Translations under genes and position numbers: made by a program
Assembly: GCA_024689505.1 (NCBI GenBank)
Contig: JAILDJ010000162.1
Span: forward strand, 1 to 55,196
DNA length: 55,196 nucleotides
Direction of reading: 5' to 3'
Source of the DNA: Clostridiales bacterium
GTDB taxonomy: Bacteria > Bacillota > Clostridia > Lachnospirales > Bianqueaceae
Shown: positions 7,919-15,425 of the stretch, in pieces
Position numbering within the stretch: position 1 is the stretch's first letter
Layout of the letters: each line of letters begins with the position of its first letter
The notes under the pieces: model-generated
Database searches by the model: none
Seen by the model: the letters and a program-made list of their open reading frames with translations, nothing else
What the model was told of the DNA's origin: nothing

Positions 7919-8773
7919 ATGAAATTTTACATCGTGGATTGTTTCGCAGAAGAAAAGTATCAGGGAAATGAACTGCTGGTCCTGAAAGCCGACCGTCCTG
8001 TTTCGGCGGAAGAACAGCACAAGATCGCCAGAGAGATCAATTTCTCGGAAACAACTTTTATCATGTCCGACAAAAAAGAGGACGGCGGTTACGATGTTCG
8101 CATCTGGACGCCTTATGCGGAACTGCCGTTCGCCGGTCATCCGACTCTCGGGACCGCGCATGTCATTCGTCATTGCTATGAAAACGGCAGCAGCGAAACG
8201 GTCAGGCTAAATCTGAAAGTCGGTCAGATCCCGGTCGCAGTCGTGCCTGAAGGAATGATGATGAGTCAGAATCCTCCGGAGTTTGGTGAGATCATCAAAA
8301 AGGAAGAGATCGCCGAGGTCTATGGGATCGATCCCGATGAGATCCGCGACGATTACCCGGTCCAGTGGGTAAGCACCGGTCTTGAAGCCGTGATCATTCC
8401 CCTGAAGAATCGTGAAACTCTGTCCAGACTGGTCGCAAACAGAGAGAAGTTCACTGCCTATATCAAGAGGCATCCGAAGAATTACGGCAACCATCTGTTC
8501 TTTGTGGATATGGGAAATAATACGCTGGCAGCCCGCTGTCTGATGGAGGACTTCCTTGAAGACCCGGCTACAGGAAGCGCCAACGGCGATCTGGCAGGGT
8601 ATATGATCCGTCACAATTATTTCGGAACAAACGATGTCAAATACACCGTTCATCAGGGAGAAGATATGGGAAGACCGTCTGTTCTTCGCATACACACTTC
8701 TCTGATCGGCGGGAAATGGACGATCGAGGTCGGCGGGAACTGTTTCATCGTTGCGAGCGGTGAATGGAATTGA
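7919..8773 (+). CDS. PhzF-family isomerase/epimerase-fold protein
   Basis: 284 residues. PhzF-type proteins have a duplicated diaminopimelate-epimerase-like fold. Visible signatures are YIVDCFAEEKYQGNELLVL at the N-terminus, FSETTFIM (the catalytic-loop glutamate seen in PhzF), PYAELPFAGHPTLGTAHVI near residue 65, and EDPATGSANGDLAGY near 215. Family members isomerise small metabolites; outside phenazine clusters the substrate is unknown. No phenazine genes are nearby. GAGGG lies upstream of the ATG and a hairpin terminator follows the stop. Confidence 0.88.
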   Translation: MKFYIVDCFAEEKYQGNELLVLKADRPVSAEEQHKIAREINFSETTFIMSDKKEDGGYDVRIWTPYAELPFAGHPTLGTAHVIRHCYENGSSETVRLNLKVGQIPVAVVPEGMMMSQNPPEFGEIIKKEEIAEVYGIDPDEIRDDYPVQWVSTGLEAVIIPLKNRETLSRLVANREKFTAYIKRHPKNYGNHLFFVDMGNNTLAARCLMEDFLEDPATGSANGDLAGYMIRHNYFGTNDVKYTVHQGEDMGRPSVLRIHTSLIGGKWTIEVGGNCFIVASGEWN

Positions 8774-8815
8774 GGATAAGTTCTTCAGGATACTACCGAT
8801 AAAAGGATCAATCGT

Positions 8816-8840
8816 GACGGAACGGATCGTTCCGTCTTTT
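8816..8840 (+). terminator. Terminator of the phzF-like gene
   Basis: GACGGAAC (8816-8823), 5-base loop, GTTCCGTC (8829-8836), then TTTT. Confidence 0.85.
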
Positions 8841-8889
8841 GTTTATGAACAACTATCATATAATGGAAGTGCAGAGAGGTAGATCGTTT

Positions 8890-9897
8890 ATGTCAAAGAT
8901 CCTTATCATCCATACAGGCGGAACCATCGGTATGACCAAGACGGCAGACGGCTATAAGCCGGATGGCGAGTACTTCAGGAATCTGATCTTTCATATGGAA
9001 GACCTGAAAGCTGAAACGATGCCGGACTGGGATTTTGTCGAAGTGCTCCCGCTGCTCGATTCCTCCAGAATGGGTGTGCGCGAGTGGAACAATGTCGCCC
9101 GGATCATTGCCGAGAATAACGAAAAATACGATGGATTCGTGATCCTGCACGGAACCGATACGATGGCCTATACCGCTTCTGCTCTGTCATTCATGCTGAA
9201 AGGACTGCGCAAGCCGGTGATCCTGACCGGGTCCCAGATCCCGGTATGCGAAGTCAGAAGCGACGGCCGGGAGAACCTGATCGCCTCCATGCTGATCGCC
9301 GGAGAAGCCAGAGTGAAGGAAGTCTGCATCTATTTCGGCGGAATGCTGCTCAGGGGGAACAGGACCACGAAGTATTCGGCACTGGGCATGCGGGCATTCA
9401 AGAGCCCGAATTATCCGGAGCTGGCGACTGCGGGGATCTCCATCCAGTATAACGAAGCTGCCTTCCTGAAGGATACCGGCGAAGCGTTCGTCTTCCGTCC
9501 GTTCAACGATGTGCCGATCGGCGTGGTCAAGATCTTTCCGGGTTTCCGCTTCGACCTGTTTGAATCGATGCTGACAGAAAAACTGAAAGGCGTAGTCGTT
9601 GAGACGTTCGGGTCGGGAAACATCCCGGATGATAACGGCTTCCTGATCCCGATGCTGGAAAAAGCGGAGAAAAACGACGTCGTATTCGTCGTCTGCTCCC
9701 AGTGTCCGCAGGCAAGTGTCGATATGAATGCCTATGAAGCAGGAAGCGCGCTGAAAAAAGCCGGTGCGCTGTCCGGAAGAGACATGACTTCCGAAGCAGC
9801 TGTCACCAAGCTTTACTATCTGTTCAGTGTCTGCCCGGATGTTTCAAGGATCAAGGAACTGATGGAAACAGATCTCTGCGGCGAGCTGAGCCTTTGA
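8890..9897 (+). CDS. ansA: L-asparaginase (type I, cytosolic-like)
   Basis: 335 residues from ATG 8890. The N-terminal active-site motif is IIHTGGTIGMT, where the first Thr is the nucleophile of asparaginases. The second catalytic segment is VILHGTDTMAYTA near residue 80 (Thr-Asp pair). There is no signal peptide. The enzyme hydrolyses asparagine to aspartate and ammonia; aspartate is a substrate of PyrB encoded 5 kb downstream. An in-frame ATG at 8839 exists but would lie upstream of the TATAAT at 8859-8864, while AGAGAGG precedes 8890, so the shorter start is chosen. Confidence 0.9.
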   Translation: MSKILIIHTGGTIGMTKTADGYKPDGEYFRNLIFHMEDLKAETMPDWDFVEVLPLLDSSRMGVREWNNVARIIAENNEKYDGFVILHGTDTMAYTASALSFMLKGLRKPVILTGSQIPVCEVRSDGRENLIASMLIAGEARVKEVCIYFGGMLLRGNRTTKYSALGMRAFKSPNYPELATAGISIQYNEAAFLKDTGEAFVFRPFNDVPIGVVKIFPGFRFDLFESMLTEKLKGVVVETFGSGNIPDDNGFLIPMLEKAEKNDVVFVVCSQCPQASVDMNAYEAGSALKKAGALSGRDMTSEAAVTKLYYLFSVCPDVSRIKELMETDLCGELSL

Positions 9898-9973
9898 ACT
9901 GTGCCCTGTATTCAATGCGCGGCGTAATATCGATACAAAGGCAGACGCTTTGTCATATTTCGGATGCAGGGAA

Positions 9974-10002
9974 TTGACAGACAGTACCCTGCATGGTAAA
10001 TT
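9974..10002 (+). promoter_or_regulatory. Promoter of the carB leader
   Basis: A perfect -35 TTGACA (9974-9979), 17-base spacer, and -10 TAAATT (9997-10002). The expected start near 10009 yields a leader of about 270 bases before carB. Confidence 0.75.
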
Positions 10003-10010
10003 ATGCAAGG

Positions 10011-10100
10011 CAACAAATCTTTAAACGATACAGAGAGATCGGCAAGAGGGTTGGAAGTGGAATAACGAAAACGGGTCTTGTCGGTCGACAGGACTTTTTT
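10011..10100 (+). promoter_or_regulatory. PyrR-type attenuator
   Basis: TCTTTAA is followed by a small stem CGAT/ATCG enclosing the loop ACAGAGAG (10026-10041), then GGCAAGAGGG. This is the layout of the anti-antiterminator bound by PyrR in Firmicutes pyr leaders. It is followed by a terminator: GTCTTGTC (10075-10082), loop GGTC, GACAGGAC (10087-10094), then T6 (10095-10100). In the known mechanism UMP-bound PyrR stabilises the loop, which prevents antitermination and lowers expression. pyrR itself is not in the window. Confidence 0.85.
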
Positions 10101-10114
10101 ATCAGGAGAAGCAT

Positions 10115-10207
10115 ATGAGGATAAGAACTGCAGAGTCCAGATACAGTGATCGTTGCAGTCACGAAAGTGACACCGTCTTCTTTATTTCCCGGTTGTACAG
10201 GTCGTGA
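10115..10207 (+). CDS. Candidate leader peptide upstream of carB
   Basis: A 30-codon frame (MRIRTAESRYSDRCSHESDT and 10 more residues) with a good ribosome site (CAGGAG, 7 bases before the ATG). It begins 15 bases after the PyrR-type terminator. Its last codons lie inside the left arm of a second hairpin (10189-10220) and its TGA is in the loop. A pyrimidine-rich run, GUCUUCUUUAUUUCCC, just precedes the hairpin. This is the arrangement of the enterobacterial pyrBI leader, where translation close behind the polymerase opens the hairpin. Whether this frame is translated is inference. Confidence 0.4.
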   Translation: MRIRTAESRYSDRCSHESDTVFFISRLYRS

Positions 10208-10226
10208 CCCTGTCAGCCGGTTTTTT
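10189..10226 (+). terminator. Second terminator-like hairpin before carB
   Basis: CCGGTTGTACAGG (10189-10201) pairs with CCTGTCAGCCGG (10209-10220) with a small internal mismatch, followed by T6 (10221-10226). It lies 50 bases before the carB start, so in a 5' leader it acts as an attenuator. Confidence 0.7.
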
Positions 10227-10277
10227 CATATCCGCAACACCCGCCAACCGGCGGAAGCGCAGTTTCAGGAGGGAAAT

Positions 10278-13200
10278 ATGGCGAAAAGAACAGACATTCA
10301 GAAAGCATTGATCATCGGCTCCGGCCCGATCGTGATCGGACAGGCGGCAGAATTCGACTATGCCGGCACACAGGCGATCCTGGCGCTGAAAGAGGAAGGC
10401 TATGAAGTGATCCTCTGCAACTGCAATCCGGCGACTATCATGACGGATACAGCGCTGGCGGATAAGGTCTATATGGAACCGCTGACTCTGGAGTATGTGG
10501 CGAAGATCCTGCGCTATGAGCGCCCGGATGCGATCGTGCCCGGCATCGGCGGACAGACGGGTCTGAACCTGGCGATCCAGCTGGATAAGAAAGGCGTTTT
10601 ACAGGAATGCGGCGTCAAACTGCTCGGCACCTCAAGAGAAAGCATCGAAAGAGCGGAAGACAGACAGCTTTTCAAAGAAATGTGCGAGTCGATCGGCGAA
10701 CCCACGATCCCTTCCGAGATCACCTACAGTGTGGAAGAAGCCGTCGAAGCGGCTAAACATATCGGTTATCCGGTCGTCCTCCGTCCGGCTTTCACGCTGG
10801 GCGGCACCGGCGGTGGCTTTGCGTACGACGAAACCCAGCTGAAAGAGCTGGCGGTCAATGCTTTTGAGCTTTCGCCTGTCCATCAGGTCCTGATCGAGAA
10901 GAGTGTCAAAGGCTATAAGGAGATCGAGTTTGAGGTCATGAGAGATGCCTCGGACCGCGCGATCACGATCTGCGGTATGGAGAACATCGATCCTGTCGGC
11001 GTTCATACCGGTGACTCCGTCGTTGTTGCGCCGATCCTTTCCCTTAATGAACACGATCTGAAAATGCTCAACAACAGCGCCATCAAGATCATTCGCGAAC
11101 TGAAGATCGAGGGCGGCTGCAATGTCCAGTTTGCCTTAAATCCCAACAGCAGCGAGTATTATCTGATCGAGGTAAATCCCCGCGTCTCCCGTTCCAGCGC
11201 CCTGGCCTCAAAAGCCAGCGGTTATCCGATCGCCCGCGTCACCGCCAAAGTGGCGATGGGTATGAACCTTGACGAGATCGAAGTGGCGGGCGGCACAGCG
11301 GCGATCGAGCCTTCGCTCGACTATATCGTCGGCAAGTTCCCGCGTTTCCCATTCGATAAATTCACGACTGTGCCCAATGTTCTGGGCACGCAGATGAAAG
11401 CGACGGGCGAGGTCATGGGGATCGGTTCCAATCTGGAGGAATGCATGCTGAAATCGGTCCGTTCGCTGGAGATCGGCTGCAATCATCTCCTGCTTCCGAA
11501 GTTTACGGAAATGAGCACCGAAGAGATCTACGCATATATTAACGAATTCAAATCAGATACGATCTTCGCGGTCACCGAGCTGATCCGGAGAGGGGAAGAC
11601 CTCGACAAGCTCCACGAGGTCACGATGATCACGAAGCTTTTCCTGGAGAGCCTGAAAAAGATCACAGATAAGGAAAAGGAACTGGCGCAGCATCCCTTTG
11701 ATCTCGAAGTGCTGCGCGCTGCCAAAAAGATGGGTTTCTCCGATCCCTTTATTGCTTCCCTGTGGAACTGCAAGGAGACGGATGTTTTCGATTTCCGCTC
11801 GGAAAACAAGCTTTTCCCGGTCTACAAAATGGTCGATACTCTTCATACCGGCAAATACATCGCCTATCTTTACTCTTCCTATACAGGGGAGAACGAATCC
11901 AGAGTATCGGACAGAAAGAAGATCATTGTTCTCGGTGCCGGACCGATCCGCATCGGTCAGGGCGTAGAATTCGACTATTCGACCGTCCATGCCGTTCAGA
12001 CGATCCAGAAAGCCGGCTACGAAGCCATTATCATCAACAATAATCCTGAGACTGTCTCGACAGATTACACCTGCTCGGACAAGCTCTATTTTGAGCCGCT
12101 GACTCCGGAAGACATTCTCAACATCCAGAGACTGGAGAACGCTGACGGCGTCATTGCCACCCTGGGCGGTCAGACTGCCATCAATCTGGCGGACGCGCTC
12201 GACAAGCGCGGTGTTAAGATCATCGGTACGGATGTGGAAGCGATCGACCGGGCGGAAAACCGCGACAGTTTTGAAAAAGTACTCATGGAACTTGATATCC
12301 TTCATCCTCCGGGGAAAGCCGTCACGACGATCGAAGACGGCATTGCCGCTGCCGAGGAGGTCGGCTATCCGGTCCTGGTCCGTCCCAGCTTCGTATTGGG
12401 CGGCAGAGCGATGCAGATCGTCAGCAACAACGATCAGCTGAAACAGTATCTGAGAACCGCCGTTGAGATCGACGTAGACAAACCGGTCCTCGTCGATAAA
12501 TACATCGTCGGCAAGGAAGTTGAGATCGATGCGATCTGCGACGGTGTCGATGTCTTTGTCCCGGGCATCATGGAACTGGTTGAGAGAACAGGCATCCATT
12601 CCGGCGACTCGATCAGTGTCTATCCGACATATTCGATCTCCGACAAGGTCAAGGGCGTGATCCTGCAGTATGCGAAGAAACTCGGACTCGGGATCGGGAT
12701 TGTTGGCATCTTCAACATTCAGTTCATCGTTGACAGAGAGGATAACGTCTATGTCATTGAGGTCAATCCCCGTTCCTCCAGAACGGTTCCCTTCCTTTCG
12801 AAAGCAACCGGTTACTCACTGGCAGACATTGCCACAGAGGTCATCCTGGGCAAGAGCCTGAAAGAACAGGGGATCTTCGGCATCTATCCGGACGAGAAGA
12901 AACGCTACTATGTCAAAGTCCCGGTCTTCTCCTTTAATAAGATCAAGGGCATCGACGCGTATCTGTCTCCGGAGATGAAATCGACCGGTGAAGCCATCGG
13001 TTATGACGACCGTCTCAACCGCGCTCTTTATAAAGCCCTGCAGGCTTCCGGCATGAAACTGAAGAACTACGGCACCGTTTTTGCGACGATCGCCAACGCG
13101 GACAAGGAAGAGGCGCTGCCGCTGATCCGCCGTTTCTATGATCTCGGCTTCAACATCGAAGCGACTCCGGGAACTGCCAGATATCTGAAGGAGCATGGGA

Positions 13201-13451
13201 TCCGGACACATGTCCGGCAGAAGATCTCCAAAGATCCGGAAGACATCAAGACCGCGATCCGCCAGGGGCACATCGCCTATGTCATCAACACCCGGAACAT
13301 GAGTTCGATGACTGCCTATAATGACGGCGCCGAGATCCGCAGATGCGCGACCGAGAACAATACCACGATCTTCACGTCGCTGGACACTGTCGCTGCGCTG
13401 CTGGACGTCCTCGAGGAGATCACTCTCCGCATCTCGACGATCGACGCCTGA
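10278..13451 (+). CDS. carB: Carbamoyl-phosphate synthase large subunit
   Basis: 1057 residues, close to the family's usual 1060-1075. It shows the expected internal duplication: two ATP-grasp halves, each with a preATP-grasp loop (IGSGPIVIGQAAEFDYAGTQ near 13 and LGAGPIRIGQGVEFDYS near 555), the ATP-grasp segments VVLRPAFTLGGTGGGFAYDE and VLVRPSFVLGGRAMQIV, and a C-terminal MGS-like allosteric domain. With CarA it makes carbamoyl phosphate for pyrimidines and arginine. carA is not adjacent. Start chosen at 10278, which has CAGGAGGG 5-6 bases upstream. A longer in-frame start at 10146 would read through the leader hairpin and is rejected. Confidence 0.97.
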   Translation: MAKRTDIQKALIIGSGPIVIGQAAEFDYAGTQAILALKEEGYEVILCNCNPATIMTDTALADKVYMEPLTLEYVAKILRYERPDAIVPGIGGQTGLNLAIQLDKKGVLQECGVKLLGTSRESIERAEDRQLFKEMCESIGEPTIPSEITYSVEEAVEAAKHIGYPVVLRPAFTLGGTGGGFAYDETQLKELAVNAFELSPVHQVLIEKSVKGYKEIEFEVMRDASDRAITICGMENIDPVGVHTGDSVVVAPILSLNEHDLKMLNNSAIKIIRELKIEGGCNVQFALNPNSSEYYLIEVNPRVSRSSALASKASGYPIARVTAKVAMGMNLDEIEVAGGTAAIEPSLDYIVGKFPRFPFDKFTTVPNVLGTQMKATGEVMGIGSNLEECMLKSVRSLEIGCNHLLLPKFTEMSTEEIYAYINEFKSDTIFAVTELIRRGEDLDKLHEVTMITKLFLESLKKITDKEKELAQHPFDLEVLRAAKKMGFSDPFIASLWNCKETDVFDFRSENKLFPVYKMVDTLHTGKYIAYLYSSYTGENESRVSDRKKIIVLGAGPIRIGQGVEFDYSTVHAVQTIQKAGYEAIIINNNPETVSTDYTCSDKLYFEPLTPEDILNIQRLENADGVIATLGGQTAINLADALDKRGVKIIGTDVEAIDRAENRDSFEKVLMELDILHPPGKAVTTIEDGIAAAEEVGYPVLVRPSFVLGGRAMQIVSNNDQLKQYLRTAVEIDVDKPVLVDKYIVGKEVEIDAICDGVDVFVPGIMELVERTGIHSGDSISVYPTYSISDKVKGVILQYAKKLGLGIGIVGIFNIQFIVDREDNVYVIEVNPRSSRTVPFLSKATGYSLADIATEVILGKSLKEQGIFGIYPDEKKRYYVKVPVFSFNKIKGIDAYLSPEMKSTGEAIGYDDRLNRALYKALQASGMKLKNYGTVFATIANADKEEALPLIRRFYDLGFNIEATPGTARYLKEHGIRTHVRQKISKDPEDIKTAIRQGHIAYVINTRNMSSMTAYNDGAEIRRCATENNTTIFTSLDTVAALLDVLEEITLRISTIDA

Positions 13452-13527
13452 TCCGGCATATTCTTTCCGTTACGCACAGAGAGAATGATTCGGCTGCGAA
13501 GACCGAATCGTTGTAAAATATAGACAT

Positions 13528-14379
13528 ATGAACAAGAAATGCGATCTGCACAGCCATTCCGTTTTTTCTGACGGCACTTTGACGCCTGCCGGGCTTGTCA
13601 GGCTCGCGGAAGAGAAGGGCATCTCCGCACTTGCTCTGACAGACCATAACACTTCGATGGGTCTGAAGGATTTTATGGAGGCAGGAAAGAACAGTCCGGT
13701 CATTACGGTCCCGGGATGTGAATTCACGACGGAATGGAATAAAAAAGAAGTCCATATCGTCGGTCTCTTTTTCAAAGAGGAATACTGGCAGGAGATCGAG
13801 GACTTCCTCGAACTCGCTAAGATCGCCAAACTCAACAGCAACAACCGGCTGATCGAAAATCTCCAAAAAGCCGGCTATGATATCTCGGTCGAAGAAGTCG
13901 CGGCAATGACGAACGGCAACTACAACCGCGCTCACGTCGCCAAAGTGCTGTTGGAAAAGAATTACGTCAGCAGTACTTCCGAAGCGTTCGATACGATCCT
14001 GAAGGAGGGAAACGGTTTCTATTTTCCCGCAAGCCGCATCCAGTCGGCTACGACAGTCCGATTCATCAAGACCTACGGCGCCACCGCGATCGTGGCCCAT
14101 CCGCTGCTGAACCTCACCCCTGAGGAGCTGGAAGTTTTCCTTCCGGAAATGAAAGCGGCCGGACTGGACGCGATGGAAACGCACTATACCGAATTTGATG
14201 AGAAGATGACGAAGACCGCCGTCTCGCTGGCGGAGAGATTCGGACTCAAACAGAGCGGCGGATCCGATTATCACGGTAAAAACAAGCCGTGGATCGAGCT
14301 GGGAGAAGGAAGGGGAGACCTGTTCGTTCCCTATGAATTCTACGAAGATATGCTGAACTGTTCGGAATACCGGAAGTAG
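13528..14379 (+). CDS. PHP-domain phosphoesterase (YciV/RNase AM-like)
   Basis: 283 residues. The N-terminal PHP metal motif is KCDLHSHSVFSDGTLTPAGLV (HxH plus the later Asp); ALTDHNT supplies the next ligands. Late histidines lie in AIVAHPLLNL and SGGSDYHG. This matches the 3',5'-nucleoside bisphosphate phosphatase / 5'-3' exonuclease group (YciV-like), which releases nucleoside monophosphates. It lies between carB and pyrB, 76 bases after carB, with a TAAAAT just upstream of the start and no strong ribosome site. The placement hints at nucleotide salvage or degradation, but a direct link to pyrimidine synthesis is inference. Confidence 0.85.
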   Translation: MNKKCDLHSHSVFSDGTLTPAGLVRLAEEKGISALALTDHNTSMGLKDFMEAGKNSPVITVPGCEFTTEWNKKEVHIVGLFFKEEYWQEIEDFLELAKIAKLNSNNRLIENLQKAGYDISVEEVAAMTNGNYNRAHVAKVLLEKNYVSSTSEAFDTILKEGNGFYFPASRIQSATTVRFIKTYGATAIVAHPLLNLTPEELEVFLPEMKAAGLDAMETHYTEFDEKMTKTAVSLAERFGLKQSGGSDYHGKNKPWIELGEGRGDLFVPYEFYEDMLNCSEYRK

Positions 14380-14407
14380 GGAGCCCTTTCGGCAAAGCGT
14401 TTTTGAT

Positions 14408-14432
14408 AAAGAGCTTCTGGCTCTTTTTCTTT
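14408..14432 (+). terminator. Terminator after the PHP-domain gene
   Basis: AAAGAGC (14408-14414), 5-base loop, GCTCTTT (14420-14426), then a T-rich run. It separates this gene from the independently promoted pyrB. Confidence 0.75.
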
Positions 14433-14457
14433 TCTCCAAAAACAGAGATGCATTCTA

Positions 14458-14515
14458 TTTCCATTACACTTTGTTTTCTGTATAATCTACTCAGATAAGA
14501 GCTGAGACCTTATCT
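14458..14515 (+). promoter_or_regulatory. pyrB promoter with a hairpin at the predicted 5' end
   Basis: -35-like TTTCCA (14458-14463), 17-base spacer, perfect -10 TATAAT (14481-14486). The expected transcript start, near 14493, is the first base of a 7-base stem AGATAAG (14493-14499) / CTTATCT (14509-14515). The ribosome site GGAGG follows directly. A hairpin at the extreme 5' end can protect mRNA from decay; a regulatory role is inference. Confidence 0.6.
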
Positions 14516-14528
14516 TGGAGGAGATCAA

Positions 14529-15425
14529 ATGAATAAGAATTCCCTTTTGTCCATGCGCGATCTTAGCGCTGAGGAGATCATGGCGATCCTCAATGACGCT
14601 TTATTATTCGACGGTAAATATCAGGATTGGCAGTTGCCGTGCCGCAAGGCACTGGTCGCCAATCTTTTTTATGAGAATTCGACCCGTACGCATTATTCTT
14701 TTGAAAGCGCCGAGCTGCAGCTGGGCTGCAAAGTCGCTGATGTAGCCGTATCGCAGAGCTCGGTCAGCAAGGGCGAGACGCTTTACGATACCGTCAAGAC
14801 GCTGGAAGCTGTCGGTTATGACGCAGTCGTCATCCGCCATCCGCAGGATGCCTACTATAAGGAACTTGAAAACGTCAATATCCCGATCCTGAACGGCGGA
14901 GACGGCGCCGGAGACCATCCGACCCAGTGTCTGCTCGACCTGCTGACCATGTACAAGGAATTCGGGACCCTGAAAGGCCTGAACGTCGTGATCTGCGGCG
15001 ATATCCTGCATAGCCGTGTAGCCGCCAGCAATAAGGAAGCTCTGGAAAAACTCGGATCCACCGTCCGTTTCGCCGGACCGAAGGAATGGCAGAGAGAAGG
15101 CTTCCCGGTCGCCGATCTGGATGAAGTCATCTCCGAAGTCGACGTCGTCATGATGCTCCGCATCCAGCGCGAAAGAGGCGCCGCTCTCAAGGAAATGGGC
15201 GATGACGAATCCTATCTTGAAAAATACGGCCTCTCCAAGGCGCGTTACGCGAAGCTGAAAGAGGGCGCGATCGTGATGCATCCGGCTCCGGTAAACCGCG
15301 GCGTCGAGATCGACAGCGATCTTGTCGAAGCGGAAAAGAGCCGTATCTTCCCGCAGATGAGCAACGGCGTACTTGTCAGAAAAGCCGTCATCAAAAGGGC
15401 TTTCGGCTTCGAGAGTTTTGAATGA
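14529..15425 (+). CDS. pyrB: Aspartate carbamoyltransferase, catalytic subunit
   Basis: 298 residues, normal for the catalytic chain. The carbamoyl-phosphate signature is FYENSTRTHYSFESAELQLG near residues 48-67 (STRT loop). Later motifs are VIRHPQDAYY, NGGDGAGDHPTQCLLDLLTM (the His-Pro-x-Gln loop) and MHPAPVNRGVEIDSDLV (Pro-loop and Arg). It condenses carbamoyl phosphate with aspartate to carbamoyl aspartate, the first committed pyrimidine step. No pyrI regulatory chain is present. It overlaps pyrC by four bases (ATGA). Confidence 0.97.
   Translation: MNKNSLLSMRDLSAEEIMAILNDALLFDGKYQDWQLPCRKALVANLFYENSTRTHYSFESAELQLGCKVADVAVSQSSVSKGETLYDTVKTLEAVGYDAVVIRHPQDAYYKELENVNIPILNGGDGAGDHPTQCLLDLLTMYKEFGTLKGLNVVICGDILHSRVAASNKEALEKLGSTVRFAGPKEWQREGFPVADLDEVISEVDVVMMLRIQRERGAALKEMGDDESYLEKYGLSKARYAKLKEGAIVMHPAPVNRGVEIDSDLVEAEKSRIFPQMSNGVLVRKAVIKRAFGFESFE

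Noticed and set aside
10146-10277. A 44-residue N-terminal extension of CarB
   Set aside because: It would start inside the leader and read through the second hairpin. The ATG at 10278 has a strong ribosome site and gives the normal CarB length.
11553-12599. Minus-strand open frame inside carB
   Set aside because: Antisense to conserved ATP-grasp sequence; no start context or domains.
13484-13512. Hairpin GATTCGG/CCGAATC after carB as a terminator
   Set aside because: The stem is good, but no T tract follows; GTAAAATATAG, the likely -10 region of the next gene, is there instead. Left out as a terminator.
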